NCBI RefSeq assembly: GCF_001625015.1
Contig: NZ_LVWJ02000014.1
Location: 3,906,001 to 3,970,000, forward strand
Direction: 5' to 3'
Source: Lewinella sp. 4G2
GTDB taxonomy: Bacteria > Bacteroidota > Bacteroidia > Chitinophagales > Saprospiraceae
DNA length: 64,000 nt
Shown here: piece by piece, positions 8,638-19,310 of the stretch
Position numbering within the stretch: the first letter of the stretch is position 1
How the letters are laid out: the number at the start of each line of letters is the position of its first letter
The notes under the pieces: model-generated
Database searches by the model: none
What the model saw: the letters and a program-made list of their open reading frames with translations, nothing else
Told to the model about the DNA's origin: nothing
Made by a program: the position numbers and the translations under genes

Positions 8638-10072
8638 CAATTGGACTGACGACGGGCAATTTTACGACGAAGCCTGGGCCAAAATGGCCACCCAACTCGA
8701 CGCGCTACCCCGGCGCAGGAGAAGTAGCCCGTGGTGGTCAATCCTTCCCTTGCTACTGCTAGGTATAGGCTTGGCCTGGTGGATGATCTACTCCACACAG
8801 CCGGTTGAAATGATTGGTTCGCCCATAGGCAAACCTACCGCAAGTAGCGCGGAGGTGCCATTTAATAAGACGGAAGAGGCGCTGCCGCAGGTGCCAAAAA
8901 ATGGGAAGCAACAATTGGCCACCGATCTATCGATGAGTTCAACTCCACAGTTAGTGGAAGCCCAAACCCTCAGGACCAAGACGGGTAACGAAGGGCAACA
9001 AACCGGGCAGGTAAACAGAACACTGAAACGCTTTGGAAAGAGTTCCGACCTAACTCCGGCTTGGGATATTGATTTGGCAAAGTCTGATCTAGAAAGGCCA
9101 ATGGGGGATGGCAACGCCATTGCCCAAAATGAGCATAACCACTCTTTAGGTGGTGAACCAGCAGTACTTGACAGTTCACCTAAAATTAAGGATTTCTCCC
9201 CCGCATCAACCTCCCTTCAGGATATCTCCCCTACTATGCTGACGACGTCGCCCGTGACAACTTCTGTGGCGACACCTCAAACGGGCGCATCAATATTGAT
9301 TGATCCTGCGGCGCCGCTTCCGGTCAAACTGAGATCTAGCCTGACCCTTCCCGTTACCACCCCATTCAAGTCGAAGACAACCACCAATCTGTTTGTCGAA
9401 GCCGGGGTAACCAGCGCCACTTCCTTCGACAACCTTGGGTACACACTGGGTGGCGGGGTTCGCCTTAATACGGCCGGGCGGTGGTCCTTCCCCATTACAC
9501 TGGAGTACCGCTACGATCCGGAACAAATTAAAGACCTTTCCTTCGAAGAAGCAGAAGCGATGGATGTAACCGTTACCTCACCTCCAGTGATAAGCGTGGA
9601 AGCAGTATCACAAAACGTACTGGAAGATCTAGAAGCCAATGAACTTGCGTTACTAAAAACCCAGAGTATCGGTCTTCAGTTGGGTGCCCAGTACCGAGTC
9701 GGCGGGCGCCTATCCATATCCGCTGGTTTAGGGCTGGACTATCGCCTCGTGGCAAGCGGCCCCTTAGTTCAGGACCCGAGTGGCAACGTGCTACTTGATC
9801 TGCGCTACGATGGAAGTGGTGTCGGAGATGTATTCAGTGAGCGAATCACTCAAGGCAGCAACACGAATTTTTCCGCATTGGACCAAGGAATCACTAATCC
9901 GGAAATCAATCGTTTCGCCGTGACCTCCTCCGCTCGCTTACTGTACCGGATTGCTAATCGTTTGGATACTTACCTGGCGGTGCGGCACGCTCCACGTGAT
10001 TTCGCTAAAGACAACTCTTATCAGATTAGTCCCACCAGATTCGGCGTTGGCTTGCGGTACCGGTTGCGTTGA
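8627..10072 (+). CDS. Membrane protein with N-terminal cytosolic segment, one TM helix and C-terminal barrel-like domain; possible anti-sigma partner
   Basis: A 481-residue protein with an acidic N-terminal segment (residues 1-36), basic residues RRRR, one hydrophobic helix (about 38-56, WWSILPLLLLGIGLAWWMI), a long low-complexity Ser/Thr/Pro linker (about 60-230) and a C-terminal region of alternating strands (from about 245, ending FGVGLRYRLR) that looks like an outer-membrane barrel. Overlap of 11 bp with the ECF sigma gene implies translational coupling, and the layout resembles anti-sigma proteins: cytosolic sigma-binding end, single membrane pass, envelope domain. No canonical anti-sigma motif is visible. 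Contains copy 4 of the dispersed repeat, read as ALPQVP. Confidence 0.7.
   Translation: MQDNNWTDDGQFYDEAWAKMATQLDALPRRRRSSPWWSILPLLLLGIGLAWWMIYSTQPVEMIGSPIGKPTASSAEVPFNKTEEALPQVPKNGKQQLATDLSMSSTPQLVEAQTLRTKTGNEGQQTGQVNRTLKRFGKSSDLTPAWDIDLAKSDLERPMGDGNAIAQNEHNHSLGGEPAVLDSSPKIKDFSPASTSLQDISPTMLTTSPVTTSVATPQTGASILIDPAAPLPVKLRSSLTLPVTTPFKSKTTTNLFVEAGVTSATSFDNLGYTLGGGVRLNTAGRWSFPITLEYRYDPEQIKDLSFEEAEAMDVTVTSPPVISVEAVSQNVLEDLEANELALLKTQSIGLQLGAQYRVGGRLSISAGLGLDYRLVASGPLVQDPSGNVLLDLRYDGSGVGDVFSERITQGSNTNFSALDQGITNPEINRFAVTSSARLLYRIANRLDTYLAVRHAPRDFAKDNSYQISPTRFGVGLRYRLR
8879..8895 (+). repeat. Dispersed 17-bp repeat, copy 4 (exact, in CDS)
   Basis: Exact copy in the linker region of the membrane protein. 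The following CAAAAAATGGGAAG matches the tail of copy 2, so the shared sequence is longer than the core. Confidence 0.92.
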
Positions 10073-10155
10073 TAATAGCTACTTTGTTATGCGTCCATTC
10101 AGCCTGAATTGATGTGCCCAAACAAGCTTTACCCATTGGACCCGACGAAGGCAAC

Positions 10156-13100
10156 CTACCGCATAAGCATGATCTCTCCGCCGAAGTTTTTCGTCCCGCC
10201 ACCGAAGAACTCTACGGTAGCGGCGTATATGTAAAGACCGGAGTTGAGCGCCTCGCCGCGGAAAGAACCATCCCAACCTTCTTCAGTTCCATCGACGGGG
10301 AGGTTGCTAGCCTGATAGAGCTGCGTACCCCACCGATCGTAAACAATCAAAGAGCGAACGGCTACGACGCGATCTCCATCCGCCAGGGGAACGAAGTGGT
10401 CGTTGACGCCATCACCATTTGGGGAAAAGCCGGTCGGGAAATAAACGCCGATCCGTTGGTCCACAATGGCCTGCACCTGCGCCAGCGCCTGACATCCATC
10501 AATCGTCCGCACCATAACGGAGTAATTGGTGGTTTTTAACGGGCGCGCCACCGGGGTTAAGCAGTCCGTACAACTCAAACCAAGGGCGGGCGACCAAATC
10601 ACCGTATCGATTTCAGCCGGAGCAAAGTTGGTGGCCAGGGGTAATAGCGTGCTATCGCCAAGATTCAGTGTGACCTTAGTGGGCACCTCAAGGGTAAATT
10701 CCCGTAACTCCGTAATGGTCACCTCCTGATCGGATTCGCAACCCCTGACGTCCTGTACCCGGAGCGTGTAGTTACCGGGATCAAGATTAGTGAACTGGGT
10801 TTCCAAACCGTAGGTCTCCCCGCCATCAAGTGAGTACATAAATGGACCGATACCACCAGCAACCTCCCCAATGGAGATTGTTCCCGCCGGCAGACTACAG
10901 TCGGGGGAGGCAGCCACGACAGCAAAACTGTCCAGCAGGGTTTGTGTAGCCACGAGCGAAGCGACACTGGCGCAGCCGTTAATGGGGTCACTAACCCGAA
11001 GCGTATAGGTAGCCGCACCGGCGATGGTAGCTTCGGGACCAGTCGCACCCGCAAGAATCTCGCCACCGACGGTAGTCCACTCGAAGTCTAAATCGTTCGC
11101 TCCAGTAGCGCTGGCAATGACGTTGAAAGGAACGGGATCACAACCCAGGTCAACTTCAGTGGGGAGGTCGATGGACGGCGCCGTGCGGTCCTGTCCCACC
11201 ACCCAGTTGGCGCGGTCGGCGCAACCGTTGAGTGGGTCCGTAGCCATGAGTTCGTACTTACCCGGCGTAGCCACCATGAGCTCGTTGCCCGTCCCGACAC
11301 CAATGGTTTCGCCATTTGGATCGGTCCACTCGCGCATGAGTTGATTGCGGCCAGCGGTCTGGGTGCTACGCAGCATCACTTCCGGGACGCTGCACGTGAT
11401 CATGCCCGCCGGATCCGCGATGAGGTTAGGACTGAGCGTATCCATCTCTACTTCAAAAGAGAGTACGGAAGCGCAAAAGTTGTTTTCGTCCACGACTGCA
11501 ACGGTATACGGGCCAGGCTTAGTAATTCGTGCACTCAGGCCGTTGGGAGCAGTACTGACCGGCGGGCCACTCCCCCGCCATTCGTACCGGTAGGTGCTCG
11601 TACCAGACTGATTTAGGGTGGCTACCGTTTCGGTCGTCACACAGGTAAGCGTAGCGAGCGGTTCGATAGTGGCAGTAGGGGTAATAGTATCAATTGCTAC
11701 GTTGATCAACGCTGAATCACTACAGCCGTTGCCGGGGTAATCAATGCGTAACTGGTATTCTCCAGCGCTGGTCACTTGCAGTTGATCGGCGGAGAAATCG
11801 TCGAGTGCAGCGCCGCTAGTATTGGTCCAGCGATAGGTGGCAGGTTGGGTCAGAATGGAAGTCTCACTACCAATTGTCAATTCTGTGTCCCGACAATTCA
11901 GTATTCCAGGTGGTGTAAGGTTAACCACCGGTCGCTCATCATCCAAGGCGACGTTTACGGTGGCCGTAGTCACACACCCATTGGCGGGGTTGCTGACGGA
12001 TAACTGGTAGCTACCAGCAGTGGCTACTTCAAGAGTCGGCAGGTTAGGGTTAGCGGGTAATTGGCCATCAGGGGTAGTCCAGGTGTAGGTAAGTCCAGCC
12101 TCCTGAGTAGCCCCCTGGTTTAAGCTGACTTCAAGAATTGCACAACTGAGCGTAGCCGTTGGCGACAGGTCCACGACGGGCCGTTCTCCATCCTCAGTAA
12201 CCACCGTAAAGGCCTCAGTAAAGCACCCGTTGCTTTCGTCCTCCACTCTGAGGGTGTAGGTACCGGCCGCGTCGATCCGTACGTCGCGTTGGTCGGTGGG
12301 GTCAACAAAACGGCCGTCGGGACTCGTCCATGAATAGGTGATGTTCGGACCGGAAGAAGAGGTAGCTGCATCCAGGGTGGTTGCCGGATCCAGACAGGTC
12401 AGTACTGGGGCATCCGTGATCGAGGCTACGGGAGCGATGATGTTTTGATCCACGGTGATTGTAGCGGAGGAGCTACAATTGGAAGTAGGGTTCAGTACCG
12501 TCAGTGTATACGTCCCTGGTTGGTCGATGACGGGAGTGAGCTCATCTTCTCCGGATACGATGTTGCCCGTGGTCGCCCAACTCACGTTAAAGTTGCCCGG
12601 ATCGCCGATGCTACCCGCAAGGTCAAGCGTCGTCACGTCGCAAGTCAGTTCGCCGTCAGCTTCCGCCAGCGAAATGGTGGGTCTATCCTGGTCCGCCGTA
12701 ATCTCCACGGTGTTCGTGGCGATACAACCATTTACGGTGTTCGTTGCCGTGAGGGTATACGTTCCTGGAAGTGTCCCGGAGATTTGGGATTGGTCGAGAT
12801 TGGTCAGGTCTGTCGTTGGCGCGCCACTCCAGGCGTAGGTTACGTTCGCCTCGGTGGCCGCCGTCCCCAGCGTAACGGTTTCTTCGGTGCACGTTAATTG
12901 CAAGAGGGACGCATCGACGTTGGCCACTGGCGCTACGGTGTCGACCGTAATACTGGCGGCTGCGTTGCTGGTGCAACCATTGCGGCTGTTGCTGATGGTG
13001 AGCCGGTATACCCCGCCATTCGCAACGGTGGTCGGGGCGGGCTGACCCAACTCATTAGTCCATGTGTAGACCAAGTCGTCGCCCTCGGATGATCCGGTGG

Positions 13101-15252
13101 ATATCAGGTCCGCCGTACGGTTAGCGCAGTCAATATTATTCGTTGCTCCGACCCGGACGGTTGGTGTCTCGTTATCGGCGACGACTTCAATCATTCCGGA
13201 GACGTCACAGCCATCCGCACGTTGCGTGACGGTCAGGATGTAAGTCCCAGCGGCGTCAACGGTTGGCGAAAGCGTGGTTGCACCGGCCATGATATTCCCA
13301 TCGGTCGTGGTCCACAGGTAGTCCACTTCTTCACTGGTGGGCACGGTAGCGCTGAGATCGATTTGGGCGCGATCGCAGGTGATCAGCAATGGGTCCGCGA
13401 TGCTGACACTCGGGTTGAACCCCTCCTGAATAATGGTGACGCTAACACTATCGCGGCACCCGTTGGCTTCAACGACGAGAAGCTGATAAGTTCCCGGAGC
13501 GGTGGCTTGGGTCACGAGGGCATCCGTAGCTCCCCCAAAACTTCCGACGTCGGTCGTCCACGTATAAGTCGTACCCGGCGTAGCGGTGGATCCGTTCCCG
13601 GATAGCGATACGGGATCACCCTGGCAGTTGATGGCTTCAGGATTAGCAACGCGGGCGGCCGTAGGAACGGTGGATCCACCTACGTTCACCGTAGCGGAAT
13701 TGGAACAACCCGTACGGCTGTTCGTGACCGTCATCAGGTAACGTCCAGGCTCCGTGACGCTGGGCGTGAGGGTAGCCTCGCCACTGGCGATTGTACCGTT
13801 AGTGGTCGTCCACTGCACCGCGTCGTCGGGGCCAAGGGTAGTGCCGGAGCCATCCAAAGTGACGGTAGTGACGTCACAAGTGAATGCATCCGCCGTTGCG
13901 ATCGTGGCGGCGGGGGTGGTGAAGTCCTCCCCAACAATGATCTCATCCTGGGCCGAGCAGCCGGCCGTGGTGATCATCGTTACCAGGTAGGTACCGGCAG
14001 AACCTACCCTGATCTCTTCCTCATCATTATCACCAATGATCGACCCATCAACGGTGGACCAGATATATCGGGTTCCGTTCGGGACGGTGGATTGCTCCGC
14101 GGAAACAATGGTGGTGGTCCGGTCACACGTAAGGTCGCCCTCACTGGTAAGGAGCGGCATTGGTGTGCCGGGGCTCGGTACTACGGTAACGGTGCGGGAA
14201 TTGGTACAGGTATTTTCTCCCAGGGTGTAGACCATATCCAGCGTGTAGGTGCCGGGAGCGTCGACACCGACTCGCAGCTGGTTGGCACCGGATACAATAT
14301 TGCCGTCCGTGGTAGACCAAGTGTATTCGTAGCCGGGGCCGTCCGGGGTGTCCCCGGTATTCAGCACGTACCCACCACTGGGTGGGTTACAGGGGAGGTT
14401 GTACTCGTCCTGCAGGTCCAGGTTGTTCTCCACTACCGTGACGGTTACCTCGTCGAACTGTTCGCAGACGGGGGCGAAGAAGAGGTCATCAATACCAAAG
14501 TTGTAGCCCCGGTAGATCGTAGTCTGATTAACGATACAGATCTCCGCCGTCGTCTCCCCGTCGGTGGACTGCCAGCGTTCATCGAAGAGATCCCAAGTGC
14601 AAACGTTGTTGATATCCGGGAAGAAAATGGGACCAACCACATCACCATTCACGGAGAATTGGAGCTGGGCGGCGCCAACGTCCCAGATCGCGGTGATCCA
14701 GGCACGCAGGACGTAGCTTTCGTTCGGGATGATGGGTACGGTCTGGCACCATACCCGTTCATTCTGCTGAATGGAACCGTTACAGTACATGGCCATACCA
14801 CCGCCCATGTGGTCATCACACTGGGTGAAAACGGGGAGTGTTGGCTGATTGATGTCACCAATCACGTAGCTACTACCTGGAGCAATGGGTTCATCCGCGG
14901 TGCCCGGCGCAAAGGCATAGTCCGTTTCAAAACCGACGTTACCCAATTCAAAGCCGGGATTGTAGACAAGGTTGTCCTCCGGGTCTGCGGTGTATCCCAC
15001 CATGGTGTAGACGGTGGTTTCAGTGGGATAGGCATCCGGGTTTTCGGTTTCCGAATCCACCAGCGTAGGGTCGGCGAGCCACTCAAAGCCGAAGGCATCT
15101 TCCGAAATGCTGCCCTGCAAGCGGATGGGCACCTCCTGGCCGCAAACCAGTAGGTCCGGCCCCGCATCAACGGTGATTCCGCACTGGGCGGAAATGGCGG
15201 ACAAGAAAGTAAAATACAGGGGTGTTACTAATGCTAAACGTCTGAGGTTCAT
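10156..15252 (-). CDS. Giant T9SS-secreted adhesin-like protein with tandem Ig/PKD-like repeats, SprB-type repeat and type B (CHU_C) sorting domain
   Basis: A 1698-residue cell-surface protein. It starts with a signal peptide (MNLRRLALV, cut near AISAQC). Residues about 90-265 form a carbohydrate-binding-like beta domain. Then about 14 tandem repeats of 78-90 residues follow, each with the frame TC-x-TT-x-L ... YTW(T/S)T-x-DG ... PGTYTLTV-x-N-x-x-NGC. After them comes one SprB-like repeat (GTISIGEVAGGIGPFMYSLD) and a C-terminal gliding-motility/type B sorting domain (FPTGFSPNGDGVNDHF, VYDRWGTQLY, SGLYIYAATVEFFGG). Such proteins are exported by the type IX system and act in adhesion or gliding. 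It faces the barrel gene tail to tail with an 83-bp gap. Confidence 0.92.
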   Translation of the reverse strand: MNLRRLALVTPLYFTFLSAISAQCGITVDAGPDLLVCGQEVPIRLQGSISEDAFGFEWLADPTLVDSETENPDAYPTETTVYTMVGYTADPEDNLVYNPGFELGNVGFETDYAFAPGTADEPIAPGSSYVIGDINQPTLPVFTQCDDHMGGGMAMYCNGSIQQNERVWCQTVPIIPNESYVLRAWITAIWDVGAAQLQFSVNGDVVGPIFFPDINNVCTWDLFDERWQSTDGETTAEICIVNQTTIYRGYNFGIDDLFFAPVCEQFDEVTVTVVENNLDLQDEYNLPCNPPSGGYVLNTGDTPDGPGYEYTWSTTDGNIVSGANQLRVGVDAPGTYTLDMVYTLGENTCTNSRTVTVVPSPGTPMPLLTSEGDLTCDRTTTIVSAEQSTVPNGTRYIWSTVDGSIIGDNDEEEIRVGSAGTYLVTMITTAGCSAQDEIIVGEDFTTPAATIATADAFTCDVTTVTLDGSGTTLGPDDAVQWTTTNGTIASGEATLTPSVTEPGRYLMTVTNSRTGCSNSATVNVGGSTVPTAARVANPEAINCQGDPVSLSGNGSTATPGTTYTWTTDVGSFGGATDALVTQATAPGTYQLLVVEANGCRDSVSVTIIQEGFNPSVSIADPLLITCDRAQIDLSATVPTSEEVDYLWTTTDGNIMAGATTLSPTVDAAGTYILTVTQRADGCDVSGMIEVVADNETPTVRVGATNNIDCANRTADLISTGSSEGDDLVYTWTNELGQPAPTTVANGGVYRLTISNSRNGCTSNAAASITVDTVAPVANVDASLLQLTCTEETVTLGTAATEANVTYAWSGAPTTDLTNLDQSQISGTLPGTYTLTATNTVNGCIATNTVEITADQDRPTISLAEADGELTCDVTTLDLAGSIGDPGNFNVSWATTGNIVSGEDELTPVIDQPGTYTLTVLNPTSNCSSSATITVDQNIIAPVASITDAPVLTCLDPATTLDAATSSSGPNITYSWTSPDGRFVDPTDQRDVRIDAAGTYTLRVEDESNGCFTEAFTVVTEDGERPVVDLSPTATLSCAILEVSLNQGATQEAGLTYTWTTPDGQLPANPNLPTLEVATAGSYQLSVSNPANGCVTTATVNVALDDERPVVNLTPPGILNCRDTELTIGSETSILTQPATYRWTNTSGAALDDFSADQLQVTSAGEYQLRIDYPGNGCSDSALINVAIDTITPTATIEPLATLTCVTTETVATLNQSGTSTYRYEWRGSGPPVSTAPNGLSARITKPGPYTVAVVDENNFCASVLSFEVEMDTLSPNLIADPAGMITCSVPEVMLRSTQTAGRNQLMREWTDPNGETIGVGTGNELMVATPGKYELMATDPLNGCADRANWVVGQDRTAPSIDLPTEVDLGCDPVPFNVIASATGANDLDFEWTTVGGEILAGATGPEATIAGAATYTLRVSDPINGCASVASLVATQTLLDSFAVVAASPDCSLPAGTISIGEVAGGIGPFMYSLDGGETYGLETQFTNLDPGNYTLRVQDVRGCESDQEVTITELREFTLEVPTKVTLNLGDSTLLPLATNFAPAEIDTVIWSPALGLSCTDCLTPVARPLKTTNYSVMVRTIDGCQALAQVQAIVDQRIGVYFPTGFSPNGDGVNDHFVPLADGDRVVAVRSLIVYDRWGTQLYQASNLPVDGTEEGWDGSFRGEALNSGLYIYAATVEFFGGGTKNFGGEIMLMR
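10473..10489 (-). repeat. Dispersed 17-bp repeat, copy 5 (one change, in CDS)
   Basis: Minus-strand copy with C8 changed to G, near the 3' end of the adhesin gene and read as ALAQVQ. Its tail fits the purine/GGG pattern poorly, so this copy is less certain. Confidence 0.55.
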
Positions 15253-15605
15253 AGCGTAAATATAGCTAGTGCACGTATAATGGAGAGGGGTATTTCTCCC
15301 GCTCTGATGAGTTGTCGTACCTGGGTAATCAACTGACTCAACAATGGTTGCTGGCTTTCATGATTTACGGTCTCTCCATACCAACCAATCGCTTAATCAT
15401 TGCCGGCCTTTATGTACCCATTGCGGGGCTGTCGTAACTATTTAAGTGGCATCTGCATCTCTTCTCAAGCTAGGCCTTAGCTTAGCGATTATACGTTCGT
15501 CTCAGCTCAGATTCTGGTTGGAGACCAATCCTGATTCACCCAATTCCACTGCACCCGCGGCAGCGCCCAGCTCCGCAGGCAGTTGTGAAGTATACCTTTT
15601 CATGA
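15253..15605. other. 353-bp divergent intergenic region
   Basis: Separates the minus-strand adhesin from plus-strand pepT and should hold both promoters. TATATTTACG, near the adhesin start on the minus strand, resembles a -7 element but I see no matching TTG. Copy 6 of the dispersed repeat lies 39 bp before pepT. No ORF or RNA is recognisable. Confidence 0.6.
15551..15567 (-). repeat. Dispersed 17-bp repeat, copy 6
   Basis: One change (A12 to G). Intergenic, 39 bp before the pepT start. Tail on the minus strand is AGTGGAATTGGGTG, a good fit. Confidence 0.87.
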
Positions 15606-16838
15606 ATGCTGCTAGATCGCTTCTTACGTTACGTTAAAATCGACACCGAGTCGGACCCGCACTCCCCTACCCAACCGAGTACGGAAAAACAAAAAGACCT
15701 CGGCCGGGTACTGGCGGCGGAATTACGCGAGCTCGGATTGGACGACGCACACCTTGATGAACACGGCTACGTTTACGCCACCCTGCCGGCCAGCCCCGGT
15801 GGTGAAGATGCACCGACGATCTGCTTTTGTAGCCACATGGACACTAGCCCAGATGCGAGTGGCAAGAATGTTAAACCCATCGTGCACGAGAACTACCAGG
15901 GTCAGGATCTGATCTTGCCGGATGATCCGAATGTCGTACTGAGAGTTTCGGAGCAAAGAGGACTGGAACGCGCCATCGGTGACACCATCGTCACGGCCAG
16001 TGGCACCACCCTCTTGGGAGCTGACAATAAATCGGGATTAGCCGCCATCATGACCGCGGTAGAAACCCTGGTCAACACCCCCGAAGTCCCTCACGCCAAG
16101 CTCAGAATATTGTTTACGCCCGACGAGGAAATTGGACGCGGCGTCAATGCCGTGGACATGAAAAAATTAGGCGCAGACTTTGGCTACACCATCGACGGTG
16201 AGGAGTACGGCAGCCTACAGGACGAAACCTTCAGCGCGGATGCTGCGCGTATCGACATCACCGGCGTCAGCGCCCATCCCGGCCTCGCGAAGGGCCACTT
16301 GGAAAGCGCCATCAAAATTGCCGCTTCCATCATCGACCGGCTTCCCAAACAGGGGCTCAGCCCGGAAACCACCGAAGGTAAGGAAGGCTTCATCCACCCA
16401 ATTGAGGTAACGGCAAAGGCAGAGAGCGCGACGATTGATCTCATCTTGCGTAGCTTCAAAACAGCAGAGCTCAACGACCATAAGGTACTGTTAGAGAACA
16501 TTATTGATGATGTGAGTACAAACTTCCCGAATAGTAGCATCAAGCTTACCGTCTCGGAACAGTACCGCAACATGAAAGAGGTACTGGATATGCACCCGGA
16601 AGTAATGCAACTGGCCACTCAGGCCATCAGAAACGTAGGCATCACCCCCAAACCGGACAGCATCCGTGGGGGCACCGATGGCTCCCGCCTGAGTTTCATG
16701 GGACTCCCCTGCCCGAATATCTTTGCGGGAGAACACGCCTTCCACGGCAAATACGAATGGGCCAGTGTGGAAGAAATGCAGGCAGCCTCCGACGTCGTCG
16801 TAGAAATTGCCCGCCTGGCAGCAAAAACAAATGCATGA
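15606..16838 (+). CDS. pepT: Peptidase T (tripeptide aminopeptidase)
   Basis: Di-zinc M20B peptidase that removes the N-terminal residue of tripeptides. The start MLLDRFLRYVKIDTESD is typical. Metal and catalytic motifs are present: SHMDTSPDASG (His and Asp, near residue 80), TTLLGADNKSG (bridging Asp), LFTPDEEIGRG (catalytic and metal Glu pair), and IRGGTDGSRLSFMGLPCPNIFAGEHAFHG near the C-terminus (metal His). Length of 410 residues is normal. The last 4 bp (ATGA) overlap the following thioesterase gene, so the two are translated together. No signal peptide; cytoplasmic. Confidence 0.97.
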   Translation: MLLDRFLRYVKIDTESDPHSPTQPSTEKQKDLGRVLAAELRELGLDDAHLDEHGYVYATLPASPGGEDAPTICFCSHMDTSPDASGKNVKPIVHENYQGQDLILPDDPNVVLRVSEQRGLERAIGDTIVTASGTTLLGADNKSGLAAIMTAVETLVNTPEVPHAKLRILFTPDEEIGRGVNAVDMKKLGADFGYTIDGEEYGSLQDETFSADAARIDITGVSAHPGLAKGHLESAIKIAASIIDRLPKQGLSPETTEGKEGFIHPIEVTAKAESATIDLILRSFKTAELNDHKVLLENIIDDVSTNFPNSSIKLTVSEQYRNMKEVLDMHPEVMQLATQAIRNVGITPKPDSIRGGTDGSRLSFMGLPCPNIFAGEHAFHGKYEWASVEEMQAASDVVVEIARLAAKTNA

Positions 16839-17269
16839 TCTGGAAATCAACAATTACCGTTGAAGGCCTCAACCAATTCGGCGTCAATACCGCCGGGGAT
16901 GCGCTCGGTATCCGCTTCACTGAGGTCGGCGACGATTACCTCGTCGCCACTATGCCCGTTGACAAGAACACCGTACAACCAATGCGGATGCTGCACGGCG
17001 GCGTGAGTTGCGTACTCGCTGAGACCCTCGGCAGCGTAGCGGGTATGTTTTGCGTGCCCAACCCCGGTGTGGACTACGTGGTGGGGACGGACATCAACGC
17101 TTCCCACCTCCGCGGCGTGCCCGAAGGTGGAGAGGTGACCGGCAAGGTGACGCCCGTGCGGGTGGGCCGCACCGTCCAGGTCTGGAACATTGACATTACC
17201 GATCAGCGGGGTCGACTGGTTTGCGTTAGCCGCTTGACGTGTGCGGTGGTCAGCGGTAATAAGTCCTAA
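16835..17269 (+). CDS. Hotdog-fold thioesterase, MenI/YdiI-PaaI type
   Basis: A 144-residue acyl-CoA thioesterase. The motif MLHGGVSCVLAETLGSVAG, with the catalytic Glu/Asp position in LAETLGS, and INASHLRGVPEGGEVTGKV closely follow E. coli YdiI (MenI), which hydrolyses 1,4-dihydroxy-2-naphthoyl-CoA in menaquinone synthesis. A role in menaquinone synthesis is plausible for this phylum, but related enzymes act on phenylacetyl-CoA or other aromatic acyl-CoAs. The ATG at 16835 overlaps the pepT stop by 4 bp and fits the family length; a longer in-frame ORF from 16757 is only an antisense-type extension into pepT. Confidence 0.88.
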   Translation: MIWKSTITVEGLNQFGVNTAGDALGIRFTEVGDDYLVATMPVDKNTVQPMRMLHGGVSCVLAETLGSVAGMFCVPNPGVDYVVGTDINASHLRGVPEGGEVTGKVTPVRVGRTVQVWNIDITDQRGRLVCVSRLTCAVVSGNKS

Positions 17270-17280
17270 CCTGGAATTGT

Positions 17281-18867
<1,587 letters not shown>

Positions 18868-19073
18868 GTAGATCGTTATTAAGCGGACGGACAAAATCTG
18901 AAGCTACGTCATTTCCGCAAATTGAGACGTCAAACGATCAGCTTCAGTCCATGTTGGTTGACGGGTAGCCATCACCCAAATTTAAACTATTGAAGGCACC
19001 CATCGTTGATTAGGGGCACGACCGTCCCATACCATTGGTTGACCCTACAGTTTATATAAATTGGGAAGTGATT

Positions 19074-19170
19074 TGGTCTGTCTAGGGCGGGCCTCAACCC
19101 AGACTTGTCGGGTTCGGAAACCTGGTTTGAAGACCAGGCGGAAGACAAGGGGATTACTGAAACCAGACCA
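19074..19170. ncRNA. Candidate structured RNA (three-stem, pseudoknot-capable)
   Basis: Four perfect complementary blocks nest or cross: TGGTCTG 19074-19080 with CAGACCA 19164-19170; AACCC 19096-19100 with GGGTT 19110-19114; CCTGGT 19121-19126 with ACCAGG 19133-19138; and, crossing, CTTGTC 19104-19109 (in the second loop) with GACAAG 19144-19149. This is a pseudoknotted multi-stem layout. The strand and identity are unknown and I do not recognise an RNA family. Confidence 0.3.
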
Positions 19171-19244
19171 GCTATCCCAACCGTGTTTTTATGAGGAGTC
19201 AAACCACTCCTGGGGCGGCGTGCGATTTTAGTTAGATAGTAGCG

Positions 19245-19289
19245 TAGTCGGGTAGTCAGGTAGTAGTGCACTACCCGACTACCCGACTA
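19245..19289. repeat. Palindrome of TAGTCGGG octamers
   Basis: Two octamers (TAGTCGGG, TAGTCAGG) and TAGTAG are followed after TGCA by their inverted complement CTACCCGACTACCCGACTA. The same unit occurs at 62821-62872 and a heptamer relative at 22230-22320. Confidence 0.8.
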
Positions 19290-19302
19290 AAATACTAAAC
19301 CT

Positions 19303-19310
19303 TACCTTTG
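19303..19310 (+). promoter_or_regulatory. Promoter -7 element for the helicase gene
   Basis: TACCTTTG matches the Bacteroidota -7 consensus TAnnTTTG exactly and lies 167 bp before the helicase start, just after the octamer palindrome. No clear TTG at -33. It implies a 5' leader of about 160 nt, long for this phylum. Confidence 0.5.

Noticed and set aside
14092-15153. 353-codon plus-strand ORF inside the adhesin gene
   Set aside because: Antisense shadow of the strongly supported 1698-residue protein; no family resemblance.
19100-19140. Degenerate tRNA T-arm (GGGTTCGGAAACC) upstream of the helicase
   Set aside because: No acceptor or anticodon stem can be built around it.
18987-19271. 94-codon minus-strand ORF upstream of the helicase gene
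   Set aside because: No recognisable domain, and it spans the candidate RNA and the octamer palindrome; more likely non-coding.
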